In this document: piece by piece, positions 1 through 8,907 of the stretch
Position numbering within the stretch: the stretch's first letter is position 1
Layout: each line of letters opens with the position of its first letter
DNA from: Pseudomonadota bacterium
Lineage (GTDB): Bacteria; Pseudomonadota; Gammaproteobacteria; Xanthomonadales; Xanthomonadaceae
DNA length: 11,408 nucleotides
Assembly (NCBI GenBank): GCA_023423605.1
Contig: JAFAFF010000218.1
Location: forward strand, 1 to 11,408
Direction: 5' to 3'
Made by a program: the position numbers and the translations under genes
Notes under the pieces: generated by a model
What the model was told of the DNA's origin: nothing
Databases searched by the model: none
What the model saw: the letters and a program-made list of their open reading frames with translations, nothing else

Positions 1-2
1 GC

Positions 3-3000
3 CTGGGTTTCTTCCTGTCCACCGAAGCCAGCGGTGAAGCAGCGACTGCCGTGGGTGCCGGTGCCTATGCCAGCGGCGACAATTCCACCGCCGTCGGTAC
101 CCTGGCCTTCGCCACCAGCGAGGACAGCACGGCGGTGGGTTACCTCTCCAGCGCCGAAGCCAGCAACTCGGTGGCCTTGGGCGCCAGTTCGGTGGCCGAT
201 CGCGCCGACACGGTGTCGGTGGGCAGCGCCGGCGGCGAACGCCAGATCACCAATGTGGCGGCCGGTACCGAAGGCACCGATGCGGTGAACCTGGACCAGC
301 TAAATGCGGTGGCAGCGGCCGGCGAGAACACCAGCAGGTACTTCCAGGCCAGCGGCAGTGAAGACAGCGACGCCGGTGCTTATGTGGAAGGCGACAACGC
401 GCTGGCGGCCGGCGAGGCCAGCAATGCCATCGGCGATGGTGCCATCGCCCTGGGTAGCGGTGCCACCGCGCTGGGTGTCAACGCGGCGGCGGTCGGTTTC
501 AACGCGCTCGCCGCTGCGGAAAATGCCACTGCCAGCGGCTTCAACGCGCAGGCGGTTGCCGCCAATGCCACCGCCAGCGGCGCCAATGCACTGGCCAGTG
601 GCGAATACGCCACCGCCACCGGTGCGGAGAGCGAGGCCTCCGGCGAGCAGAGTGCCGCTTACGGTGCCGCGAGCGTGGCCAGCGGCGCAGGCAGCACTGC
701 AGCTGGCGTGTTGTCCGAAGCCAGTGGTACCGAAGCGGTTGCCGTCGGTTACTTCAGCACTGCAGATGGCAATGGTGCGACCGCTGTCGGCGCTGAAAGC
801 GTGGCCACCGGAACCACGGCGGCCAGCTTCGGCTTCGCGGCCGAAGCCACCGGCGGGTACAGCACGGCCATCGGTGGTTATGCCGATGCCTCGGCTTTCA
901 ACGCCACCGCGCTGGGCAGCTTTGCCACGGCTTCCGGCTCCAATTCACTGGCGCTGGGTGGCGATTCGGTGGCCAGCGGGGCCTACAGCACCGCTGCCGG
1001 CCAAGGCAGCCTGGCTACCGGTCTGAACAGCGTGGCGGTCGGCGGCACGCTGGGTGGTCTGTTCGCCACCGAAGCATCCGGCGATTACTCCACCGCCGTG
1101 GGCGGCGGTGCCTGGTCGGCGGGCGTGAACAGCACGGCGCTGGGCAACGCGGCCGTTGCCGAAGGTTTCAACAGCGTGGCGCTGGGTGCCGATTCCCTTG
1201 CCGACCGCGATGACAGCGTGTCGGTGGGCAGCGCCGGTGCCGAACGCCAGATCACCCACGTGGCGGCCGGTACCGAAAGCACCGATGCGGTGAACCTGGA
1301 CCAGCTCAACGCGGTGGCCGCGGCAGGCGAAGCCACCAGCAGGTACTTCCAGGCCAGCGGCAGTGATGACAGCGATGCCGGCGCTTATGTGGAAGGTGAC
1401 AACGCGCTGGCGGCGGGCGAGGCCAGCAATGCCATCGGCGATGGCGCCATCGCCCTGGGCAGCGGTGCCATGGCGATGGGCACCAACGCCGCAGCGATCG
1501 GCTTCAACGCACTGGCTGTCGCGGAAAACGCCACTGCCAGCGGCTTCAACGCACAGGCGGTCGCCGCCAATGCCACCGCCAGCGGTGCCAACGCCCAGGC
1601 CAATGGCGAATACGCAACCGCCACCGGTGCGGAAAGTGTCGCCGCCGGGGAACAGAGTGCCGCCTACGGTGCCGCGAGCGCGGCCAGCGGCGACGGCAGT
1701 ACTGCTACCGGCGCACTGGCCGATGCCAGTGGCACCGAAGCGGTCGCCGTGGGCTACTTCAGCAATGCGGCCGGCGACGCCGCCACCGCGGTCGGCGCAG
1801 AAAGCGCGGCCAATGGCAGCATCGCGGCGGCCGTGGGCTTCCGTGCCGATGCCAGTGGCGATTTCAGCACCGCTGTCGGTGGCCTTGCCCAGGCCACCGC
1901 CTTCAACGCCACCGCCATCGGCAATTCGGCGCTGGCCTCCGGCTCCAGTTCGCTGGCGCTGGGTGGCGATGCAGTGGCCAGCGGCGCCCGCAGCGTGGCA
2001 CTGGGTGCCGGTTCGCAGGCGCTTGAAGCCAACGTGGTGTCCGTGGGTGGCGGTGCGGGTGGCAACGCACCGGCCACTCGCCGCATCGTCAACGTCGCCG
2101 AAGGCCGCTTGACGGCGGACAGCACCGATGCGGTGACTGGTTCGCAGCTGACGGTAACCAACCAGCGGGTCGGCGCAGTGGAAACCCGGGTCAGCGACAT
2201 CGACAGCCGGATCGGCAGCATGGAGACCACCAGCGCCAACACGCTCGCTTACGATGACAGTGATCGCGGTCGGCTGACGTTGTCCGGCGAACGCGGTACC
2301 ACCATCGACAATCTTGCCGGTGGCAGCATCGCCAGCGGCAGCCGCCAGGCGGTCAACGGTGATCAGTTGTTCCAGTCGCTCAGCAATGCTGCCAGCATCC
2401 TCGGTGGCGGTGCCAGCGTGGGCCTGCAGGGCATGTTCGTGGCACCCAACTACGTGATCCAGGGCACCACCTACAACAATGTCGGCGATGCACTGGGTGC
2501 GCTGGATGCACGGGTATCGTCGCTGGGCCAGAGCCTGGCATCCGGGGCGCCGATCAGCAGCACGCCCGCCCCGGCTGCCGGCGGCGGCTCGGGACCCGCT
2601 ACCGCGAACGCCGGAAACCTGCCGGCGACCACGCCTGCCGTCGATGCCAGCCCGGCGGCCGTGGTGGGCCAGGGCGCGGTCGCCAGCGGCGCGGGTGCCA
2701 CGGCCATCGGCCTGGGCGCCACGGCGTCGGCCGACAATTCGGTGGCGCTGGGCCAGGATTCGGTGGCCGACCGTGCCAACACCGTTTCGGTGGGCAGTGT
2801 CGGCAACGAGCGCCAGGTCACCAACGTGGCCGCCGGTACCCAGGCGACCGACGCGGTCAACAAGGGCCAGCTGGACAGCGGCGTCGCCAGCGCCAACAGC
2901 TATACCGATACGCGTTTTTCGACGCTGTCCGACAGCTTCGACGTGTTCAAGGGCGAGGTCGATGGCCGGCTGCGCCACATGGATCGCCGTATCGACCGCC

Positions 3001-3218
3001 AGGGCGCGATGAGCTCGGCGATGCTCAACATGGCCACCAGCGCCGCCGGCATCCGCACGCAGAACCGCGTCGGTGTCGGTGTTGGTTTCCAGGGCGGCGA
3101 GTCGGCTTTGTCGCTGGGTTACCAGCGTGCCATCAGCGGCCGCGCCACGGTGACCTTCGGCGGCGCGTTCAGTGGTGATGACAGCTCGGTCGGCGTGGGT
3201 GCCGGTTTCGGCTGGTAA
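3..3218 (+). CDS. Trimeric autotransporter adhesin (YadA/Hia family), 5'-truncated by the window edge
   Basis: This is a type Vc secreted surface adhesin. The reading frame is already open at the first codon and no start is visible, so 1071 C-terminal residues are seen; a GTG at 51 lies inside the repeats and is not a credible start. Most of the visible part is YadA-type head repeats of about 14 residues (patterns such as NSVALG and STAVG). These are interrupted by neck motifs with the consensus SVGxxGxERQITNVAAG followed by TDAVNxxQL, at about 213-302, 1218-1307 and 2784-2873, with a diverged one near 2040-2150. A Hia-like stalk lies at about 2100-2540, a Pro/Ala/Gly-rich linker at 2541-2660, a last short head plus neck at 2661-2873, a coiled coil at about 2874-3005, and a 70-residue YadA anchor at 3006-3215 ending in the aromatic residue Trp, as expected for BamA recognition. 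Three chains should share one 12-strand barrel. The family call is firm; the ligand is unknown. Confidence 0.95.
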   Translation: MGFFLSTEASGEAATAVGAGAYASGDNSTAVGTLAFATSEDSTAVGYLSSAEASNSVALGASSVADRADTVSVGSAGGERQITNVAAGTEGTDAVNLDQLNAVAAAGENTSRYFQASGSEDSDAGAYVEGDNALAAGEASNAIGDGAIALGSGATALGVNAAAVGFNALAAAENATASGFNAQAVAANATASGANALASGEYATATGAESEASGEQSAAYGAASVASGAGSTAAGVLSEASGTEAVAVGYFSTADGNGATAVGAESVATGTTAASFGFAAEATGGYSTAIGGYADASAFNATALGSFATASGSNSLALGGDSVASGAYSTAAGQGSLATGLNSVAVGGTLGGLFATEASGDYSTAVGGGAWSAGVNSTALGNAAVAEGFNSVALGADSLADRDDSVSVGSAGAERQITHVAAGTESTDAVNLDQLNAVAAAGEATSRYFQASGSDDSDAGAYVEGDNALAAGEASNAIGDGAIALGSGAMAMGTNAAAIGFNALAVAENATASGFNAQAVAANATASGANAQANGEYATATGAESVAAGEQSAAYGAASAASGDGSTATGALADASGTEAVAVGYFSNAAGDAATAVGAESAANGSIAAAVGFRADASGDFSTAVGGLAQATAFNATAIGNSALASGSSSLALGGDAVASGARSVALGAGSQALEANVVSVGGGAGGNAPATRRIVNVAEGRLTADSTDAVTGSQLTVTNQRVGAVETRVSDIDSRIGSMETTSANTLAYDDSDRGRLTLSGERGTTIDNLAGGSIASGSRQAVNGDQLFQSLSNAASILGGGASVGLQGMFVAPNYVIQGTTYNNVGDALGALDARVSSLGQSLASGAPISSTPAPAAGGGSGPATANAGNLPATTPAVDASPAAVVGQGAVASGAGATAIGLGATASADNSVALGQDSVADRANTVSVGSVGNERQVTNVAAGTQATDAVNKGQLDSGVASANSYTDTRFSTLSDSFDVFKGEVDGRLRHMDRRIDRQGAMSSAMLNMATSAAGIRTQNRVGVGVGFQGGESALSLGYQRAISGRATVTFGGAFSGDDSSVGVGAGFGW
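165..983 (+). repeat. Intragenic adhesin repeat, copy A
   Basis: This is the first copy of a large in-frame repeat. It aligns without gaps to 1170-1988 at a constant offset of 1005 bp, checked at three points (213/1218, 333/1338 and 379/1384). Each 273-codon copy covers one neck motif and a long run of YadA head repeats, and the two copies are about four-fifths identical in protein by eye. Weaker similarity runs on past both ends, including the first residues of the window, which resemble the region near 1050-1170 with a 14-codon difference. This suggests that a further unit lies upstream. Confidence 0.9.
1170..1988 (+). repeat. Intragenic adhesin repeat, copy B
   Basis: This is the second copy of the large adhesin repeat and the partner of 165-983. 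The neck and the head segment just after it (about 1338-1630) are the best conserved part. Changes concentrate in the distal head repeats. After 1988 the copies diverge, because copy B runs into a variant neck and the Hia-like stalk whereas copy A runs into more head repeats. Confidence 0.9.
2736..2873 (+). repeat. Third copy of the head-to-neck module
   Basis: These 46 codons repeat the starts of the two large adhesin units (165-302 and 1170-1307) at equal length without gaps: a NSVALG head end, ADR, the SVG neck with ERQVTNVAAG, and TDAVNxxQL. Here the module leads directly into the membrane-proximal coiled coil and not into another head. Confidence 0.85.
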
Positions 3219-3226
3219 GCAACGCG

Positions 3227-3290
3227 TGGGTGGCGACCACGGTCGCCACCTGCCACTCCATTGGCAATCGGCGACCACGGTCGCCACCCA
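3227..3290. repeat. Paired REP-like palindromes (SMAG-like dimer), possible terminator
   Basis: A perfect 10-bp stem with a 2-base AC loop lies at 3229-3250. A second copy of its core, a 7-bp stem with the same AC loop, lies at 3270-3285. The two also form one larger inverted repeat, with 21-base arms at 3227-3247 and 3270-3290 that match except at the two central bases. A TGCCA/TGGCA stem (3251-3255 and 3262-3266) closes the spacer. The block starts nine bases after the adhesin stop codon. Head-to-head dimers of short palindromes are typical of REP/SMAG elements in Stenotrophomonas intergenic regions. No T-tract follows, so a role in termination or 3'-end protection is inferred. Confidence 0.7.
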
Positions 3291-3318
3291 TACGTGAGGC
3301 CTGAGGGGGCGGGTCACG

Positions 3319-3351
3319 GCGATTCTGGCCAGGCCGACCAGAGAAAATCGC
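3319..3351 (+). promoter_or_regulatory. Possible leader hairpin upstream of the protease gene
   Basis: GCGATT (3319-3324) and CTGG (3325-3328) can pair with CCAG (3338-3341) and AATCGC (3346-3351), leaving a 4-base AGAA bulge on the 3' side and a 9-base loop. It ends 55 bases before the GTG start. It could be a 5'-UTR stability or regulatory element, or chance in GC-rich DNA. No convincing -35/-10 pair was found in 3291-3406. Confidence 0.25.
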
Positions 3352-3406
3352 AAGGAATGAAGGCCGCAGGTTTGGATCCACCATCGACCCAGAAGAGGAT
3401 TTCGAC

Positions 3407-5275
3407 GTGATCAACAAGCAGAACCTCCGCACCAACGTACTCGCCGCTGCCATCCTGTCGTTGACGGCCGGTGCGGGCATCGCCCAGGCAGCCGACCTGA
3501 AGGTCGCCGCGCCTGCCGTGCAGGCAACCACCGCCGCGCCGGCTACCCAACGCATCATCGTCAAGTACCGTGCCGGTACCGCGGCGGCGAGCGACCGCGC
3601 GGCCAAGCTGTCGGTGGTGAACGCAGCCTTGGCACGCGCGCCGCTGGCCGGTGCCAATGCCAACGCGACCGCACGCGTTGCCGCCTTCAAGCCGCAGGTG
3701 GTGCGCCAGCTCGGCGTGGGCGCGGACCTGATCCGCCTCAATTCGCGCCTGGGTGGCGCGGATCTTGCCAAACTGCTGGCCGAACTGAAGGCCGATCCCT
3801 CGGTCCAGTACGCCGAAGCGGACGTCAAGCTGCAGCGCGTGGAACTGCGCGCGCGTGAAGCCGCACCGCAGCTGGTGCCGAACGACCCGTACTTCGCGCA
3901 GTACCAGTGGCACCTGAGCAGCGCCACCGGTGGCATCAACGCACCAGCGGCCTGGGATGTGGCACAGGGCGAGGGCGTGGTGGTGGCGGTGCTGGATACC
4001 GGCATCCTGCCGCAGCATCCGGATTTCTCGGGCAACCTGCTGGAAGGCTACGATTTCATCAGCGATGCGGAGACCTCGCGTCGTGCTACCGATGATCGTG
4101 TGCCGGGCGCGCTGGACCAGGGCGACTGGGTGGAGAACGACAACGAGTGCTACGCCGGTTCGCTGGCCGACGACAGTTCCTGGCACGGTACCCATGTGGC
4201 CGGCACCATCGCCGAATCCACCAACAACGGCGTGGGCATGGCCGGTGTGGCCTACAAGGCCCGCGTGCTGCCGGTACGCGTGCTCGGCAAGTGCGGCGGC
4301 TACCTCTCCGATATCGCCGATGCCATCACCTGGGCATCCGGCGGCACGGTGGCCGGTGTTCCGGCCAACGCCAATCCTGCCGAAGTGATCAACATGAGCC
4401 TGGGTGGCAACGGCTCGTGCGACGCCGCCTACCAGGACGCCATCAACGGCGCCGTGTCGCGGGGCACCACCGTCGTAGTGGCAGCGGGCAATTCGGCGTC
4501 CAACGCCGCCAACTTCCGTCCGGCCAGCTGCAGCAACGTGGTGTCGGTGGGTGCCTCACGCATCACCGGCGGCATCGCCTCCTATTCCAACTTCGGCACC
4601 GTGGTGGATCTGTCCGGTCCGGGTGGCGGCGGTGGCGTGGACGGCAACCCGGGCGGTTACGTCTGGCAGGCCGGTTACAACGGCGCCACCACGCCGACAT
4701 CGGGCGCCTACACCTACATGGGCATGGCCGGCACTTCGATGGCGTCGCCGCACGTGGCTGCCGTGGCGGCCCTGGTACAGGGCGCGCTGGCCGATGCCGG
4801 CAGGGACCCGCTGACGCCGGCGCAGCTGGAAACGCTGCTCAAGCAGACCTCGCGTCCGTTCCCGGTGACCATTCCGGCGGGCACGCCCATCGGCAGCGGC
4901 ATCGTCGATGCCAAGGCAGCGCTGGACGAAGCCCTGAAGGAACCCTGCACCGAAGACTGCGGCCCGACCGCCATCCCGCTGACCAACAAGGTTGCCGTGG
5001 CCGGCATCGCCGGTGGCGCCGGCAGCGAAACGCTGTACAGCTTCGAGGCCGTGGCCGGCAAGGCAGTGAGCTTCGTCACCTACGGCGGAACGGGCAATGT
5101 CTCGCTGTACGTGGGTGAAGGCACCGAGCCGACGGCAACGGCGTTCAAGGCCAAGTCCTCGCGTGCCGGCAATGCGGAAACGGTGCGCATCACCGCGCCG
5201 GTGGCTGGAACGTATTACGTCAAGGTGGTCGGCGAAGCCGCATTCACCGGCGTGTCGCTGCTCGCCACGCAGTAA
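3407..5275 (+). CDS. Secreted subtilisin-like serine protease (S8 family, PrtA/StmPr-type) with PPC domain
   Basis: This extracellular endopeptidase precursor has 622 residues. Residues 1-28 are a Sec signal peptide ending in A-Q-A before Ala29. Residues about 47-150 form an I9-like propeptide that acts as folding chaperone and inhibitor. The S8 domain follows, with catalytic Asp197 in VLDTGI, His260 in WHGTHVAG and Ser444 in GTSMASPH, and oxyanion Asn362 in AAGN. Residues about 522-622 form a PPC domain, often removed during maturation. Six cysteines (248, 296, 338, 375, 514, 518) suggest disulfides formed in the periplasm. The start is GTG, with AGAAGAGG at 3391-3398 as ribosome site, and it gives a standard signal peptide. 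No autotransporter barrel is present, so export needs a separate machine; the Xps type II operon begins 195 bases after the stop codon. S. maltophilia StmPr proteases are known Xps substrates. Which StmPr paralogue this is cannot be told here. Confidence 0.93.
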   Translation: MINKQNLRTNVLAAAILSLTAGAGIAQAADLKVAAPAVQATTAAPATQRIIVKYRAGTAAASDRAAKLSVVNAALARAPLAGANANATARVAAFKPQVVRQLGVGADLIRLNSRLGGADLAKLLAELKADPSVQYAEADVKLQRVELRAREAAPQLVPNDPYFAQYQWHLSSATGGINAPAAWDVAQGEGVVVAVLDTGILPQHPDFSGNLLEGYDFISDAETSRRATDDRVPGALDQGDWVENDNECYAGSLADDSSWHGTHVAGTIAESTNNGVGMAGVAYKARVLPVRVLGKCGGYLSDIADAITWASGGTVAGVPANANPAEVINMSLGGNGSCDAAYQDAINGAVSRGTTVVVAAGNSASNAANFRPASCSNVVSVGASRITGGIASYSNFGTVVDLSGPGGGGGVDGNPGGYVWQAGYNGATTPTSGAYTYMGMAGTSMASPHVAAVAALVQGALADAGRDPLTPAQLETLLKQTSRPFPVTIPAGTPIGSGIVDAKAALDEALKEPCTEDCGPTAIPLTNKVAVAGIAGGAGSETLYSFEAVAGKAVSFVTYGGTGNVSLYVGEGTEPTATAFKAKSSRAGNAETVRITAPVAGTYYVKVVGEAAFTGVSLLATQ

Positions 5276-5286
5276 TCGTGCAACGT

Positions 5287-5318
5287 CCCGGCGAGCCGGC
5301 CAAGGTCGGCTCGCCGGG
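5287..5318 (+). terminator. Strong hairpin after the protease gene, probable intrinsic terminator
   Basis: A perfect 12-bp GC-rich stem (arms 5287-5298 and 5307-5318) encloses an 8-base loop whose ends can pair further. It begins 11 bases after the protease stop codon. The downstream stretch (AATCCTTGTT) is only weakly T-rich, so termination may be partial or the hairpin may mainly protect the 3' end. It separates the protease transcript from the xps operon. Confidence 0.75.
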
Positions 5319-5455
5319 AATCCTTGTTACCGGCCCGATGGTGCCACCGGCTGCGGGCCGGCCTGCATGTCGCTTTCTGCCGCCTCTGCTGCCCTGGCTT
5401 TTTCGGCCATGACTGTCTGCGAAGAAGGGCCAGCTGCTACAGTCTGGAGCAGTAC

Positions 5456-5464
5456 AGGAGAGGC
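5456..5464 (+). promoter_or_regulatory. Ribosome binding site that sets the xpsE start
   Basis: AGGAGAGG-type purine sequence lies 7 to 10 bases before the GTG at 5471. It favours this start over an in-frame ATG at 5324, which lies next to the terminator hairpin and would add 49 residues (Cys- and Arg-rich) unlike any GspE N-terminus. The rest of 5319-5470 holds no gene I can support. A TACAGT at 5438-5443 resembles a -10 box but has no good -35 partner. Confidence 0.6.
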
Positions 5465-5470
5465 TTCCGG

Positions 5471-7195
<1,725 letters not shown>

Positions 7196-7197
7196 GC

Positions 7198-8418
7198 ATG
7201 CCGGTGTACCGCTACAAGGCACTGGACGCGCATGGCGAGGTGGTGGACGGGCAGATGGAAGCAGCCACCGAGGCCGAGCTGGTGATGCGCCTGCAGGAGC
7301 AGGGGCACCTGCCGATGGAAACCCGGCTGGCCACCGAAGGCGGGCTGGACAGCGGACGCTGGCGCAACCTGCTGCGTCCGCGTCCGCTGCAGGGCGCCGC
7401 ACTGCTGCAGTTCACCCAGCAGCTGTCCACGCTGCTGGGCGCCGGGCAGCCGCTGGACCGTGCGCTGACCATCCTGCTGAGCCTGCCGGAGGACGAACGT
7501 TCGCGGCGCGTGGTGCATGAAATCCGCGATACCGTGCGTGGCGGTGCGCCGCTGTCCGCCGCGCTGGAGCGCCAGCACGGCCTGTTCTCGCGGCTGTACG
7601 TGAACATGGTGCGCGCCGGCGAGGCCGGCGGCAGCCTGCATGAAACCCTGCAGCGGCTGGCCGATTACCTCGAGCGCAGCCGCACGCTGCAGGGACGGGT
7701 GGTCAACGCGCTGATCTACCCGGCCATCCTGCTGCTGGTGGTGGGCGGCGCGCTGTTGTTCCTGCTGGGCTATGTGGTGCCGCAGTTCGCGCAGATGTAT
7801 GAAAGCCTGGACGTGGCGCTGCCGTGGTTCACCCAGCTGGTGCTGCAACTGGGCCTGCTGGTGCGCGATGGCTGGATCTTCTTCATCGTGGTGCCGGCAC
7901 TGCTGGCCTGGCTGCTGGAACGCAAGGCCAGGCAGCCCGCGTTCCGGCTGGCGCTGGATGGCTGGCTGCTGCAGCGCAAGGGCATCGGTGCGCTGCTGGG
8001 CAAGCTGGAAACCGCGCGCCTGGCGCGTACGCTGGGCACGCTGCTGCGCAATGGCGTGCCGCTGCTGGCCGCCCTGGGCATCGCCCGCAACGTGCTGGGC
8101 AACCGCGCCCTGGCCGCCGACGTGGATGTCGCCAGCGAAGAGGTCAGGAACGGAAACGGACTATCGGCAGCGCTGGCGCGCGGCAAGCGCTTTCCACGCC
8201 TGGCGCTGCAGATGATCCAGGTGGGCGAAGAGTCCGGCGCGCTGGACGGCATGCTGCTCAGGACCGCCGATACCTTCGAACAGGAAACCGCGCGCAGCAT
8301 CGACCGGCTGCTGTCGGCGATGGTACCGGCGATCACCCTGGTACTGGCATCGGTGGTCGGACTGGTGATCATCGCGGTGCTGGTGCCGATGTACGACCTC
8401 ACCAATGCCATTGGCTGA
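7198..8418 (+). CDS. gspF: Type II secretion inner-membrane platform protein GspF (XpsF)
   Basis: This is the polytopic inner-membrane protein at the centre of the assembly platform, thought to transmit motion of the E ATPase to pseudopilin assembly. It has 406 residues, the usual GspF length. The N-terminus begins with the family signature MPVYRYKALD. Two T2SSF domains lie at about residues 70-193 and 273-395. Three hydrophobic segments are visible at about 170-195, 226-240 and 376-398. The ATG lies two bases after the xpsE stop, with GAGGAAAG inside the end of xpsE as ribosome site, so the two genes are probably translationally coupled. There is no truncation or frameshift. Confidence 0.96.
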   Translation: MPVYRYKALDAHGEVVDGQMEAATEAELVMRLQEQGHLPMETRLATEGGLDSGRWRNLLRPRPLQGAALLQFTQQLSTLLGAGQPLDRALTILLSLPEDERSRRVVHEIRDTVRGGAPLSAALERQHGLFSRLYVNMVRAGEAGGSLHETLQRLADYLERSRTLQGRVVNALIYPAILLLVVGGALLFLLGYVVPQFAQMYESLDVALPWFTQLVLQLGLLVRDGWIFFIVVPALLAWLLERKARQPAFRLALDGWLLQRKGIGALLGKLETARLARTLGTLLRNGVPLLAALGIARNVLGNRALAADVDVASEEVRNGNGLSAALARGKRFPRLALQMIQVGEESGALDGMLLRTADTFEQETARSIDRLLSAMVPAITLVLASVVGLVIIAVLVPMYDLTNAIG

Positions 8419-8461
8419 CCTTTCCCCCTTACCTGTTTTTCCAGACAAAGGAACGCTGCTG
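8419..8461 (+). promoter_or_regulatory. Pyrimidine-rich xpsF-xpsG spacer with the xpsG ribosome site
   Basis: This is the only real gap inside the operon. Bases 8419-8442 are 22/24 pyrimidines with a run of five T. AAAGGA at 8447-8452 then sits 9 bases before the ATG at 8462. This site supports 8462 as the xpsG start over an in-frame ATG at 8405 inside xpsF. The spacer could give independent, stronger translation of the major pseudopilin or be an RNA processing site; that role is inferred. Confidence 0.5.
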
Positions 8462-8896
8462 ATGAAACGACGTGCCATTTCCCGCCTCGCCTCGCCACGC
8501 CGCCAGGCCGGCATGAGCCTGCTGGAGATCATCATCGTCATCGTGCTGATCGGCGCGGTGCTGACCCTGGTGGCCAGCCGCGTGCTCGGCGGTGCCGACC
8601 GCGGCAAGGCCAACATCGCCAAGGCGCAGGTGCAGACCGTGGCCAGCAAGATCGACAACTACCGGCTGGACACCAACCGGCTTCCGGCCAAGCTCGACGA
8701 GCTGGTCACCCAGCCGGCCAGCGTCAATGGCTGGATGGGCCCGTATGCGAAGGCATCGGACCTTGATGACCCCTGGGGACGCCCGCTCGAATACCGCGTT
8801 CCGGGTGACAACCAGGACTACGAACTGATCAGCCTGGGCAAGGATGGCAAGCCCGGCGGCAGCAGTTTCGATGCGGACATCCGCTACGAGCAGTGA
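8462..8896 (+). CDS. gspG: Major pseudopilin GspG (XpsG)
   Basis: This is the main subunit of the periplasmic pseudopilus, 144 residues. A 17-residue basic leader ends in Gly17. The prepilin peptidase should cut there, before MSLLE, which leaves Met at +1 (Phe is more common) and the conserved Glu at +5, followed by the hydrophobic helix. The C-terminal half has the GspG signature DPWGRPLEY followed by SLGKDGKPGG and FDADI, the loop that binds calcium in characterised GspG proteins. The final conserved Trp seen in many homologues is replaced by Tyr. The start at 8462 is chosen from the AAAGGA ribosome site and the normal leader length. No prepilin peptidase gene is visible in the window, so processing must rely on one encoded elsewhere. 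Confidence 0.96.
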   Translation: MKRRAISRLASPRRQAGMSLLEIIIVIVLIGAVLTLVASRVLGGADRGKANIAKAQVQTVASKIDNYRLDTNRLPAKLDELVTQPASVNGWMGPYAKASDLDDPWGRPLEYRVPGDNQDYELISLGKDGKPGGSSFDADIRYEQ

Positions 8897-8907
8897 GCGT
8901 GGTGGGC

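Noticed and set aside
51..53. GTG at 51 as the start of the adhesin
   Set aside because: The frame is open upstream to the window edge and the residues before it continue the head-repeat pattern; there is no signal peptide or ribosome site.
165..2049. CRISPR array or satellite DNA reading of the short periodic sequence
   Set aside because: The short period is about 42 bases, in frame, and matches the YadA head repeat of about 14 residues. There are no constant repeats with unique spacers.
945..3353. An 802-codon open frame on the minus strand across the adhesin
   Set aside because: It is antisense to a clear autotransporter with a complete anchor. Its translation is rich in Arg, Gly, Ala and His with no recognisable domain, as expected when GC-rich repetitive coding DNA leaves the opposite strand without stops.
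5410..5450. Sigma70-like promoter for the xps operon
   Set aside because: TACAGT at 5438-5443 could be a -10 box, but no acceptable -35 hexamer lies about 17 bases upstream. A promoter must exist somewhere here if the hairpin terminates, but it cannot be placed from sequence alone.
5324..5470. N-terminal extension of XpsE from the ATG at 5324
   Set aside because: The extension is Cys- and Arg-rich and unlike GspE N-termini, it begins six bases after the terminator hairpin, and the GTG at 5471 has a good ribosome site and gives the family length.
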